A stretch of DNA of 11,876 nucleotides from Thiomargarita sp. (GCA_020721025.1 DYNO01000101.1:1-11876); one strand, 5' to 3'; shown: positions 1-7,585, counted from the first letter of the stretch. Numbers and translations are program-made. The notes: generated by a model not told the origin, from the letters alone.

Positions 1-208
1 GTGATATGCTTTACCTGTCAATACTTTTTGGGTTATAGACCTGTTTCACTTGGTGTTAAAGATTTCAAATGGGTTCTATATTTCTGATTGGAGAGATAGC
101 CTGTTTTGCAATCAGTGGGTGATATCGTGTTTGGGCAATTTTCTGTAATTCATCATGTTATTAAAGCATCATCTGATGCAAATCCACCCGCTCCTATTTC
201 TATCTATC
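1..208. other. Left-edge non-coding stretch, possible gene remnant
   Basis: No intact gene is visible here. On both strands one codon phase is unusually open but broken by stops. The - strand reads short stretches such as IGAGGFASDDALIT, then two stops, then about 38 codons more; the + strand shows a similar open segment that ends at the TAA around 216. This could be a degraded gene whose body lies left of the window, or simply AT-rich non-coding DNA. I do not recognise a family. Confidence 0.2.
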
Positions 209-217
209 TGATATAAT
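209..217 (+). promoter_or_regulatory. Extended -10 promoter for panD
   Basis: The bases TGATATAAT form a perfect extended -10 element (TGnTATAAT), with the consensus hexamer at 212-217. No good -35 hexamer lies 16-18 bp upstream, which is tolerated at extended -10 promoters. The predicted transcript would start near 224 and carry a leader of about 140 nt before panD. The gyrA promoter in this window has the same nine-base element. Assignment to panD is inferred from position and orientation. Confidence 0.5.
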
Positions 218-365
218 AAAATTTATATCCACACCGTAAATCAAATCATCGTCTTAATGAACATGAAAATCGGTTGTTTGAATTTTTTGCATTGCAACAT
301 CATTGAAGATCAACCATAATTATCATTGCTGACTACTCTCTACTTAATTTTTTGGATGGTGTTCT

Positions 366-746
366 ATGTACCTCACATTATTGAAGTCTAAACTGCATCG
401 CGCTTGTGTCACCCATGCTGAACTGGATTATGAAGGTTCATGTGCCATTGATGGATATTTATTGGATTTATCTGGAATTCGCGAATATGAACAAATTCAT
501 ATATATAATGTCGCCAACGGAGAACGATTTACCACGTATGCGATTCGGGCGGAGTCAGGCTCAAAGGTCATTTCTATCAATGGTGCGGCAGCGCACAAAG
601 CCAAACCGGGCGACCGCATTATCATTTGCAGTTATGTTGGATTAACCTCACAAGAAGCCACCATTCATAAACCAATTTTAGTCTATCTGGACGAAATAAA
701 TACAGTGACACACACTCGCAATTACATTCCGGTGCAAGCCGCCTGA
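366..746 (+). CDS. panD: Aspartate 1-decarboxylase (PanD) proenzyme
   Basis: Decarboxylates L-aspartate to beta-alanine, the precursor of pantothenate and CoA; a cytosolic, pyruvoyl-dependent tetramer. The 126-residue product matches the family length (E. coli 126). The self-cleavage site is present as YEGSCAID, with Gly24-Ser25; Ser25 becomes the pyruvoyl group. Other conserved positions are in place: Lys9 and His11 (KLHR), Tyr22, Arg54 (GERF), Tyr58 (TTYAI) and Asn72 in the NGAAAH segment. GGATGG at 354-359, 6 nt before the ATG, is a reasonable ribosome binding site. The gene stands alone, without panB or panC beside it, between an extended -10 promoter and a probable terminator, so it is probably monocistronic. 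Nothing suggests damage. Identification is secure from sequence alone. Confidence 0.97.
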   Translation: MYLTLLKSKLHRACVTHAELDYEGSCAIDGYLLDLSGIREYEQIHIYNVANGERFTTYAIRAESGSKVISINGAAAHKAKPGDRIIICSYVGLTSQEATIHKPILVYLDEINTVTHTRNYIPVQAA

Positions 747-780
747 CGACTGATGAATTAAAGAATTAACAACGGGATTG

Positions 781-819
781 GGAGATAAGAAGCATAATTT
801 CATAAACTTATCTCCTTTT
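781..819 (+). terminator. Intrinsic terminator after panD
   Basis: A perfect 9-bp stem (GGAGATAAG at 781-789 with CTTATCTCC at 807-815) encloses a 17-nt loop and is followed by TTTTA. A G-U pair (780/816) can extend it. It lies 35 nt after the panD stop, where a rho-independent terminator is expected. The U-tract is short and the loop large, so efficiency is uncertain. Confidence 0.6.
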
Positions 820-1056
820 ATCGTGTAACTCCCGCCTAAATTTTTAAGTATCAAAGTAAAAATAAAGCGAACGAATCATTTGTCTGGTAAATTGTATCAC
901 ATCGTCGATAAAACTCAGAAAAATTTTATTTGAACCGTTACTCGCGTTCTCAAAGAGTTTGAGAAACACAGCCAGTAAATTTAGGAATGAGTCGCTCATT
1001 AATAATTTAAAATCAATCAGTTATCAATTAAAATTGGAAGTTTTGACCATCTCAAC
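820..1056. other. Intergenic region between panD terminator and ISP remnant
   Basis: Apart from one short open frame listed separately, I see no recognisable gene, RNA or repeat family here. The sequence is AT-rich and contains small inverted matches such as CTCAAAGAG around 950-958. It separates the convergent panD and restriction-enzyme remnant. Confidence 0.3.
844..999 (-). CDS. Possible 51-residue hypothetical protein
   Basis: An ATG-initiated open frame of 51 codons plus stop (starts MSDSFLNLLAVFLKLFENAS, ends FYFDT). An in-frame TAA lies a few codons upstream, so the ATG would be the true 5' end. No Shine-Dalgarno sequence is visible before it. The product has an amphipathic, Phe/Leu/Ile-rich character but no motif that I recognise. 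It follows the type ISP remnant on the same strand and may be a random open frame in AT-rich DNA. Confidence 0.18.
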   Translation of the reverse strand: MSDSFLNLLAVFLKLFENASNGSNKIFLSFIDDVIQFTRQMIRSLYFYFDT

Positions 1057-2367
1057 CTAAGAAATCGCCACTGCACTGATTTTTTTCACCAATTCCACCG
1101 TTGCCAAACTCACCGTAATCACTTTACCAATTAATTGAACGATATAACGTTCCTCATTGAGATCATTCGGATTATGGATAATCCCGCTGCGTTTATCTGT
1201 GCTTAGTTGATATTGATCGACAAGCCACTCTAGCGCGCTGCGATTGCCAAGCCGATAGTCAAAAACTTGCGGTGGAATATCATGTAACATCAAGCTATCA
1301 TTATATTTTAGCCCAGTTTTATCTTTGTTAAAACACATTTTTGTAACACGCCAATTAATTGAACTGCCATATTCAAAATTCAGCGGATAGGCTTTTTGAA
1401 ATTCATAATTGAGATGTAAATCGGCAAGTTGTCGCCCAGTCGTGCTAAAAGTCCAGAAATCAGTTGCAAAAGGAATGCGTGGTAGCTCACGCTTTAAATT
1501 TGCCTCATATTTTTCACGATAGCCCGCATGATGTAACAGCCCGTAAACATAGTAAAAAATGTCCCACTTGCTGATTTTATCATCATGATAATGGGTGCGA
1601 AATTCTATCAACGCCCAATTCGTCACATTTTCTTGCCGATGTTCACCACCCTCGCTGTAGGTGTAAAAAGGAAAAACCTGAGAACCACTTTGCGGAAGTG
1701 AATCTGTTAATTGATTGGTGCATAAAGCAAACATCGGAATTTCCATGCCTACTTTTAACCAGATGATTTGATTTTCTTTTTCAGTGGCAAGCGTTGGGAA
1801 AATGCTAGGAAATTGATAAACACGCTCGTTAAATATTCTATCGAAATAAAGATAACGTTTGGTAAATGGGCGGTACAAGGATGTTCTGATATTTTCTACT
1901 TTGAAATCAGAATATTTAGCCAGTTGTACGTTGGCTTTGAGCGATTCTGACCAACTCAATTTTTTGTCATCGTAAGTCACAAAATTATCGATTTTTCGCT
2001 GAGTTGTTAAACGAGAATATCGGAAAACATGCTCATTGTAACTGTCGATAGTCAAACGCATATTTTTCTCAAGTTCCTCACGATCAAAATTGTACGCCCA
2101 CGCATCCCGACATGTTTTAATTCCGTTGCTATAAAGTTTAAAAATAACCCCGATTGTTTGATTATTAACTGCTTTGCCGGCTTTTGAACCGATGGGGATA
2201 AATGTTTCAAAGTCGGTTTCCAAACCTTGCGTAATCCAATTATATTTCTCGTCTAGAACAATGGGTTGTAACGCTAAATTGAAAATATGCCGTGTTTCCT
2301 TCAAAACCTGCAATTTCTGCTCTCTGGTCAAATTTTTCGCAATCCGCGCATAATAAATTTCTGCCAT
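1057..2367 (-). pseudogene. Type ISP restriction-modification enzyme, C-terminal fragment
   Basis: Type ISP enzymes (LlaGI/LlaBIII-like) are single polypeptides of roughly 1500-1600 residues that combine an Mrr-like nuclease, a DEAD-type helicase, an N6-adenine methyltransferase and a C-terminal target-recognition domain. Only the last 436 residues remain here. Family-typical segments are in order: a start like the post-methyltransferase stretch (EIYYARI, TREQKL), NGIKTCRDAWAYNFD (81-95), SLYRPF (163-168), FPSIFPT (186-192), KWDIFYYVYGLLHH (267-280), LKRELPRIPF (291-300), and the strongly conserved YRLGNRSALEWLVDQYQ (371-387) with DKRSG just after. The nuclease, helicase and NPPY-type methyltransferase motifs are absent. 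In-frame TAA lies six codons before the ATG, no ribosome binding site is evident, and I found no clear continuation of the enzyme in any upstream frame. Most likely a decayed leftover of a lost defence locus; a stand-alone DNA-recognition protein is possible but unsupported. Confidence 0.8.
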
Positions 2368-2646
2368 ATCAGAACTTCTGTTGATTTATTTTGTGATTTT
2401 GAATTTTTGGTGTCAACAATTAAAAGACCCTGTTCAATCTTGCTTCATCCCCAAAACTGCAATTTCGGACAAAGGGATTTATCCAATACGAGCCTTGGTA
2501 GATCAATCCCACAAAGTAACGTGGCAGTTAGCAAATATGAATAAAATTGACGTTTGTTAAGAAAAAATGATCAGAATCGGGCATAATGAAACTCTTTGAA
2601 AAGTGGAATGTATTCACATTATAACCCACTCTTCATTAAGGTTCAT
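2368..2646. other. Junction region between ISP remnant and tnpB pseudogene
   Basis: This 279-bp stretch carries no intact gene. Short frames stay open for 30-40 codons on each strand, for example a - strand segment containing GLIYQGSYWINPF, but all lack a start or are broken by stops. They may be debris of the lost ISP N-terminal half or of an unrelated gene. The breakpoint that removed the enzyme's N-terminal part must lie in or near this stretch. Confidence 0.25.
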
Positions 2647-2905
2647 CTGCAAGGACTCGATCCGGGAGTTCGCACTTTTGTGTCGTTTTATTAAGATTGG
2701 TGAAGGAGATTTCCAACGTATTTATCGGTTATGTCTGCATCTTGATAGGCTCATGTTGCTGATTTCAAAAGTGAAATGCTGACAGAAATGTCGATTGAAA
2801 CAAGCGGCTGAACGAATGCGTTGGCGAATTTGGGATTTGATTAACGAACTTCATAAGAAGGTTGCAAATTTTCTTGCAAGAACTTTTAATCGGATTTTGA
2901 TCCCA

Positions 2906-2931
2906 ATTCCCACTTTCATGGGAACAGGCTC
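2906..2931. repeat. REP-like hairpin insertion inside tnpB copy 1
   Basis: Between CCA (2903-2905) and TTTGAAAC (2932), copy 1 has 26 nt where copy 2 has 3. The extra sequence contains ATTCCCAC and CATGGGAAC, which can fold (TCCCA with TGGGA). Both blocks are identical to the ends of the REP-like palindrome near 8504-8527, with the REP centre shortened. I infer a small REP-type insertion that helped inactivate the gene. Confidence 0.45.
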
Positions 2932-3222
2932 TTTGAAACTTCACAAATGATTACAAAATTGGCTTCAAGCACATCACGTAACATGTTGACTTTTAGACAT
3001 TATAGCTTCAAAGAATATTTGAAAGCTCGTGGGCAACAAGCAATATGCGAAGTGATTGAAGTCAATGAAGCCTACACTACCAAAACCTGCTCTTATTGTG
3101 GTACTGAACACAAAATGGGCAGCAAGAAACGAATAAAACGGGGTGGAAGCGGGTCTGTAGTTGTGGTGCGCGGATGTAGATCGAGATTTAAACGGCGCGC
3201 GGGGGATTTTTCTTCGTGCTTT

Positions 3223-3234
3223 GGCGGTTACGCC
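3223..3234 (+). ncRNA. 3' hairpin of tnpB copy 1, possible omega-RNA remnant
   Basis: GGCG-GTTA-CGCC forms a tetraloop hairpin immediately before the tnpB stop. It corresponds to GGCG-GCTT-CGCC at the same place in copy 2: the stem is kept while the loop differs. It follows a longer hairpin-capable segment at 3196-3218. This position is where the guide-RNA scaffold of TnpB elements usually ends. The assignment is inference. Confidence 0.3.
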
Positions 3235-3315
3235 CTGATTGATCCTCCAAAAATCAATCTGCATTTGTTGAAACGGAAGATCAATTATGTTCAACCGTGT
3301 TCAGCAGAAATGTAA

Positions 3316-3528
3316 CAGACGTGGCAACAAAAAAGTTTAAATCTGTCAGATTTACTAGGAAATGCAAACTATCTACAGGACGGAGCACCACCGATCCTAA
3401 AAAGTTATGAATTGTTCGGACAAGATGTGCGAATGATTCACACTTTATTCACGTCGTCAACACAACAGCTTGATTACTCAGGTCTTAATCGTAGTAAAAT
3501 GAGTGATTGTTGTCAACCCTTATCTTAA
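3316..3528 (+). pseudogene. Headless C-terminal fragment of an unknown protein
   Basis: Seventy codons lie open between an in-frame TAA (3313-3315) and a TAA at 3526-3528, without a usable start near the 5' end. The reading (LSDLLGNANYLQDGAPPILK, then SYELFGQDVRMIHTLFTSST, then LDYSGLNRSKMSDCC) has the composition of a real protein rather than random translation. I do not recognise the family. It starts about 75 bp after the tnpB pseudogene, consistent with a host or accessory gene cut by the mobile element. Its stop lies one base from the gyrA stop on the other strand. Confidence 0.35.
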
Positions 3529-3529
3529 A

Positions 3530-6064
3530 CTAAGCATTGTCGGTCGAATCTTCCGTTTCTGTAGCAACACCTTCCAATTCAACCACACGAGCAATGCCCA
3601 CTAACTGCTCGCCGTCATTGAGACGAATCAAGCCCACGCCCTGCGTATTGCGTCCCACCACCGAAATTTCACTCACCCGCGTGCGTACCAAGGTGCCTTT
3701 GTTACTGATTAACATCACATCATCATCGTCTTCGACTTGAATCGCGCTGATGACCTTGCCGTTACGCTCAGAAGTTTTGATGGTAATGACTCCCTTTCCG
3801 CCGCGACCTTTGACCGCATAATCATCCACCGGAGTCCGTTTCCCATAACCATTCGCGGTTGCGGTGAGAATCGTGCCATTGCTATGGGTCACAATCAGGG
3901 CAATCACTGCATCTTGTTCATTTTCCAGACGAATCCCACGCACCCCATGCGCCGTTCTGCCCATCGCCCGCACGTTATCCTCACGAAATCTTGTTGCATT
4001 ACCTTCGCGAGTAAATAACATCACATCACGCTGTCCATCGGTAATATCCACACCAATTAGTTTATCGGCTTCATCCAAGTCAATCGCAATGATTCCACTA
4101 CTACGCGGACGAGAAAAATCCTGCAACGACGTTTTTTTCACCGTGCCTTGTGCGGTCGCCATAAATACATAATGTTGTTCAGAAAATTCTCGCACCGGCA
4201 AAATGGCAGAAATCCGCTCTCCTTCGCTCAATGGCAACAAATTCACAATTGGCTTACCCCGCGCCGTCCGATTGGCTTGAGGCAAATCATAAACTTTCAA
4301 CCAATAAACCATGCCACGCGTGCTAAAACATAAAATCGTATCGTGTGTATTGGCAATGAACAATTTATCAACAAAATCTTCCTCTTTCACCTGCGTCGCG
4401 GTCTTACCCTTCCCCCCACGGCGTTGTGGTGTATAAGTGGTCAGCGGTTGCGATTTGATATAACCCTCATGCGACAAAGTAACCACCATCGCTTCGGCAG
4501 TAATCAAATCTTCAATACGCAAGTTCTTGTGATCAAAGATAATCTCAGTGCGTCGGGTGTCGCCGTAACTGTCCAAAATCGTTTGTAATTCCTGACGAAT
4601 CACCAACATTAAGCGATCTGGATTATTTAAAATATCTTGCAAATCCGCGATCACTTTAAGTAACTCAGTATATTCATTCAGAATTTTGTCTTGTTCTAAA
4701 CCCGTTAAACGATGCAGTCGTAATTCTAAAATCGCTTGTACTTGGATTTCCGATAACTGGTAATTCGATGAATCGACAGGATTTTCCGCCGTCTGTTGCA
4801 ACTGGGCGATTAATTGAGCATTCCAAGAGCGCGATAATAAATGTTGTTTCGCTTCTTGGGGATTTTGAGCCGCCTTAATGGTCGCAATGATGGTATCAAT
4901 ATTATTTAATGCCACCGCCAGCCCTTCTAAAATATGGGTGCGTTCTCGCGCTTTTCGTAATTCAAACAAAGTTCTACGAGTGACAACTTCCCGCCGATGC
5001 CGTAAAAAGGCTTCCAGCAATTGTTTCAAATTCAGGGTGCGCGGCTGTCCATCGACCAATGCGACGATATTTATCCCAAAAGCGATCTGTAACTGCGTGT
5101 GTTGAAACAAATTATTCTGAATCACTTCGGCAACTTCACCGCGACGCAACTCGATGACGATACGAATGCCTTCTTTGTCCGATTCATCTCGCACTTCGGT
5201 GATACCTTCGAGTTTTTTCTCTTTCACCAATTCTGCAATTTTTTCGATCAATCGGGCTTTATTCACCTGATAGGGCAGTTCTGTGACCACAATTTGCTGT
5301 TTACCGTGATCCATCTCTTCAATGGCGGTGCGCGAGCGAATATAAAGCCGTCCTCGTCCGGTGCGATATGCGTCTAAAACTCCATCCGTACCACTGATAA
5401 TCGCGGCGGTGGGAAAATCGGGACCGGGAATGTAGTGCATCAAGCCTTCAATAGACAAATCTTCGTTATCAATCAAGGCGATACATGCGTTAACCACTTC
5501 ATTGAGATTATGCGGGGGAATATTGGTCGCCATCCCAACCGCAATACCGCTGGTGCCATTGATCAACAAATTGGGTAAGCGTGTGGGAAAAACGGTCGGT
5601 TCGTGTTCCGTGCCGTCATAATTTGGAACAAAATCAACGGTTTCTTTGTCAATATCGGCGAGTAGTTCATGTGCCATTTTTGACATGCGAATTTCGGTGT
5701 AACGCATTGCCGCCGGCGCGTCCGCATCAATCGAGCCAAAATTCCCCTGCCCGTCAACTAACGGATAACGCAATGAAAATGGCTGTGCCATCCGCACAAT
5801 GGTATCATAAACCGCAGTATCGCCATGAGGATGATATTTACCCAAGATGTCACCCACAATACGCGCCGACTTCTTATAGGGTTTATTCCACACATTCCCC
5901 AGTTCATTCATGGCAAATAATGACCGCCGATGCACGGGTTTTAAGCCATCACGGACATCGGGCAATGCTCTACCCACAATTACGCTCATGGCATAATCTA
6001 GGTAAGATTGCTTCATTTCGTCTTCGATATTAACCTTTTGAATTTCCTTAGCAAAATCAGCCAT
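3530..6064 (-). CDS. gyrA: DNA gyrase subunit A
   Basis: Breakage-reunion subunit of the A2B2 gyrase, which introduces negative supercoils using ATP. The 844-residue product opens like E. coli GyrA (MADFAKEIQKVNIEDEM). The active-site tyrosine is Tyr122 in AAMRYTEIRM. The quinolone-resistance region reads GKYHPHGDTAVYD, giving Thr83 and Asp87 in E. coli numbering; Thr83 is the normal residue in some gammaproteobacteria (P. aeruginosa, for example), so it is not by itself evidence of acquired resistance. The tower and coiled coil span about 340-500. The GyrA box QRRGGKG (547-553) starts the C-terminal beta-pinwheel and separates it from ParC. Pinwheel blades follow to about 825, and the acidic tail (ELEGVATETEDSTDNA) is shorter than in E. 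coli. GGGGAAG at 6074-6080, 9 nt before the ATG, fits the start. It lies 96 bp after lysA on the same strand but has its own strong promoter. Confidence 0.98.
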   Translation of the reverse strand: MADFAKEIQKVNIEDEMKQSYLDYAMSVIVGRALPDVRDGLKPVHRRSLFAMNELGNVWNKPYKKSARIVGDILGKYHPHGDTAVYDTIVRMAQPFSLRYPLVDGQGNFGSIDADAPAAMRYTEIRMSKMAHELLADIDKETVDFVPNYDGTEHEPTVFPTRLPNLLINGTSGIAVGMATNIPPHNLNEVVNACIALIDNEDLSIEGLMHYIPGPDFPTAAIISGTDGVLDAYRTGRGRLYIRSRTAIEEMDHGKQQIVVTELPYQVNKARLIEKIAELVKEKKLEGITEVRDESDKEGIRIVIELRRGEVAEVIQNNLFQHTQLQIAFGINIVALVDGQPRTLNLKQLLEAFLRHRREVVTRRTLFELRKARERTHILEGLAVALNNIDTIIATIKAAQNPQEAKQHLLSRSWNAQLIAQLQQTAENPVDSSNYQLSEIQVQAILELRLHRLTGLEQDKILNEYTELLKVIADLQDILNNPDRLMLVIRQELQTILDSYGDTRRTEIIFDHKNLRIEDLITAEAMVVTLSHEGYIKSQPLTTYTPQRRGGKGKTATQVKEEDFVDKLFIANTHDTILCFSTRGMVYWLKVYDLPQANRTARGKPIVNLLPLSEGERISAILPVREFSEQHYVFMATAQGTVKKTSLQDFSRPRSSGIIAIDLDEADKLIGVDITDGQRDVMLFTREGNATRFREDNVRAMGRTAHGVRGIRLENEQDAVIALIVTHSNGTILTATANGYGKRTPVDDYAVKGRGGKGVITIKTSERNGKVISAIQVEDDDDVMLISNKGTLVRTRVSEISVVGRNTQGVGLIRLNDGEQLVGIARVVELEGVATETEDSTDNA

Positions 6065-6108
6065 GCGTTGGAGCTTCCCCTGTATGCGTAAACTCGTGAA
6101 ATTTAATC

Positions 6109-6117
6109 ATTATATCA
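6109..6117 (-). promoter_or_regulatory. Extended -10 promoter for gyrA
   Basis: On the - strand the bases read TGATATAAT, a perfect extended -10 element. It sits about 45 bp before the gyrA ATG, predicting a start of transcription near 6102 and a leader of roughly 38 nt. The -35 region (TGTTTT at 17-bp spacing) is poor. The element overlaps the gyrA-proximal unit of a 13-bp tandem repeat listed separately. Confidence 0.6.
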
Positions 6118-6137
6118 CAAAACAATATCACAAAACA
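6112..6137 (-). repeat. Perfect 13-bp tandem direct repeat in gyrA promoter
   Basis: Two adjacent identical copies of ATATCACAAAACA (+ strand; TGTTTTGTGATAT on the - strand) occupy 6112-6124 and 6125-6137. The gyrA-proximal copy supplies the TG and the first half of the extended -10; the distal copy covers the -35 zone. They may be a replication-slippage duplication or a pair of sites for a regulator. Gyrase promoters are supercoiling-sensitive in well-studied bacteria, so the spacing could matter, but that is inference. Confidence 0.75.
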
Positions 6138-6160
6138 GGGTGAGAAATGACACACGACCA

Positions 6161-7411
6161 TTACAACGGTAACATTGTTTCAAATGCTAATAAATCCTGC
6201 ACCGTTTCCCGCCGCCGCACCAGATGTATTTGATCTTTATCAACAATAATTTCAGCAACTCGTGGACGGGTATTGTAATTGGAACTCATCACAAAGCCAT
6301 ACGCCCCCGCGCCTCGTACTGCTAAAATGTCCCCCTCTTGCAAAGCCAAATAACGCGCCTTGCCCAAAAAATCGCCAGTTTCGCACACCGGTCCCACCAC
6401 GTCATAACACACTTTTTCTTGATTCTCACGCGGTATCACGGGAATAATTTCCTGCCACGCTTGATACAATGCCGGACGAATCAAATCATTCATTGCCGCA
6501 TCGACTATCGCAAAATTTTTCGCTGGCGTGGTTTTTAAATATTCGACCTTTGTCAATAAGATACCTGCATTTGCCACAATCGCCCGTCCCGGTTCGACAA
6601 TCACTTGATACGTCTGATCACCCAAAATTTGCAGCAACGCATCGACATATTTCTCAGGCTCAGGTGGAGTTTCAGCCGCATAACGCACGCCCAAACCACC
6701 TCCAATATCAATATGTTGCAGTACAATCCCCTGTTGTTGCAACTGCGTCACCAATGTCATCACTCGTTGCAATGCGTCAATAAATGGTTGAATTTCCGTC
6801 AATTGTGAACCAATATGGCAATCAATCCCCAAAATTTTAAGATATGGCAGTTGTGCCGCTTGGGTATAAATTTCGAGCGCGCTGTCAAAATCTATCCCAA
6901 ACTTGTTTTCTTTCAAGCCAGTAGAAATATACGGATGAGTATTTGCATCAACATCGGGATTCACTCGAATTGAAATCGGCGCGATCTTGCCCATTTCCCC
7001 CGCCAATTGATTCAAACGCTGTAACTCGGAGGCGGATTCCACGTTAAAACAATGAATTCCAACTTCCAACGCCCACTGCATTTCAGCATGACTTTTTCCC
7101 ACGCCAGAAAATACGATTTTTTGTGGATTCCCGCCCGCCCGTAACACTCGCGCCAGTTCGCCCCCAGAAACGATGTCAAATCCCGCGCCCAAACGCGCTA
7201 ACAGGTTGAGAACCGCCAAGTTTGAGTTTGCTTTGACCGCATAACAGACCAAATGAGGATGTTGTCCAAATGCCGCGTCAAATGATCGAAAATGGCGTTC
7301 TAACGTCGCTTTGGAATATACATAACAAGGTGTGCCATATTGAGCTACAATTTCTGATAAATCAACCTGTTCTGCTGACAATCTACCGTGACAATAGTTA
7401 AAATCGTCCAT
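6161..7411 (-). CDS. lysA: Diaminopimelate decarboxylase
   Basis: Converts meso-2,6-diaminopimelate to L-lysine and CO2, the last step of lysine synthesis; cytosolic, PLP-dependent, fold-type III dimer. The 416-residue product matches the usual length. The PLP lysine is Lys60 in CYAVKANSN. Other hallmarks are DCHIGSQ (198-204, His stacking on PLP), the phosphate-binding glycine run IGGGLGV (236-242), EPGR (273-276), GPVCETGDFL (340-349, whose Cys reaches the partner's active site) and GAYGFVMSSNYNTRPR (369-384), typical of LysA rather than of related arginine or carboxynorspermidine decarboxylases. AGGA at 7419-7422 lies 7 nt before the ATG, inside the end of lptM, and the lptM stop directly abuts this start, so the two are co-translated. 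The order lptM-lysA is common in gammaproteobacteria. Confidence 0.97.
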   Translation of the reverse strand: MDDFNYCHGRLSAEQVDLSEIVAQYGTPCYVYSKATLERHFRSFDAAFGQHPHLVCYAVKANSNLAVLNLLARLGAGFDIVSGGELARVLRAGGNPQKIVFSGVGKSHAEMQWALEVGIHCFNVESASELQRLNQLAGEMGKIAPISIRVNPDVDANTHPYISTGLKENKFGIDFDSALEIYTQAAQLPYLKILGIDCHIGSQLTEIQPFIDALQRVMTLVTQLQQQGIVLQHIDIGGGLGVRYAAETPPEPEKYVDALLQILGDQTYQVIVEPGRAIVANAGILLTKVEYLKTTPAKNFAIVDAAMNDLIRPALYQAWQEIIPVIPRENQEKVCYDVVGPVCETGDFLGKARYLALQEGDILAVRGAGAYGFVMSSNYNTRPRVAEIIVDKDQIHLVRRRETVQDLLAFETMLPL

Positions 7412-7585
7412 TTATTGTTCCTGCACTTTTTTGGAATCGTGGGTCGCTTGTTGCTGCGCTTTGACTGCACTGGGACGCATTAAGTCACCTTTTTGTCCAC
7501 AACTGCCGAGTAATACGGTGAGAAGCGGCAAAATGATAAAAAATCTGCGACCGTCGCAAAATTGTTTCCAGCGAATATATTTCAT
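7412..7585 (-). CDS. lptM: LptM (YifL-type) LPS-assembly lipoprotein
   Basis: A 57-residue lipoprotein. A basic N-terminus (MKYIRWKQFCDGRR) precedes a hydrophobic stretch (FFIILPLLTVL) and the lipobox LLGSC, with Cys29 as the predicted lipidated residue. The following GQKGDLMRPSA matches the CGQKGPLYLP-type signature of the small LptM/YifL family (Pfam LPTS motif). In E. coli LptM associates with the LptDE translocon and assists LptD oxidative maturation. The mature part is very short and rich in Gln and Lys. A partial ribosome binding site (AGG at 7592-7594) lies 6 nt before the ATG. The gene lies immediately upstream of lysA with no gap, an arrangement often seen. A possible promoter lies in the 103 bp after mobA. 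Small lipoproteins of this kind are easily missed in annotation. Confidence 0.88.
   Translation of the reverse strand: MKYIRWKQFCDGRRFFIILPLLTVLLGSCGQKGDLMRPSAVKAQQQATHDSKKVQEQ

Larger units (their letters stand above)
2647..3238 (+). pseudogene. tnpB: tnpB (IS200/IS605- or IS607-type) pseudogene, copy 1
   Basis: TnpB proteins are RNA-guided, RuvC-type endonucleases carried by IS200/IS605 and IS607 elements. This copy begins with the RuvC-I motif LQGLDPGVRTFVSFY (2647-2691), then reaches a stop where the linker present in intact homologues is missing. Reading resumes out of frame at 2693 with KIGEGDFQRIYRLCLHLDRL. Comparison with the copy at 11362-11876 shows four lesions: the linker deletion, an in-frame TGA at 2780-2782 where the other copy has Cys-Glu, an extra 23 bp near 2906-2931 that shifts frame just before FETSQ (RuvC-II Glu region), and about 17 extra bp plus a CG duplication around 3142-3172 that destroy the second zinc-finger Cys pair. 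From Met 2947, 59 of 64 residues match copy 2, so decay is recent on the protein scale. The N-terminal wedge/REC part is absent. It is not expected to make a working nuclease. Confidence 0.85.

Noticed and set aside
2287..2544. 85-codon + strand open frame across the start of the ISP remnant
   Set aside because: It overlaps the well-supported - strand ISP fragment for its first third and has no recognisable motif; the rest covers the debris zone, where several frames are open by chance.
2647..3238. Complete IS element with its own TnpA transposase
   Set aside because: No HUH or serine transposase frame is visible beside either tnpB copy; the left ends and any tnpA are absent or outside the window.
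2974..3294. 106-codon - strand open frame over the tnpB pseudogene
   Set aside because: It is the antisense shadow of the clearly recognisable TnpB C-terminal region on the + strand.
5917..5943. Thr83 in the quinolone-resistance region as evidence of resistance
   Set aside because: Thr at this position is the normal residue in several gammaproteobacteria; without sister strains it cannot be called a mutation.
3530..6064. ParC (topoisomerase IV subunit A) as an alternative to GyrA
   Set aside because: The length (844), the E. coli-like N-terminus and the intact GyrA box QRRGGKG at 547-553 all point to GyrA.
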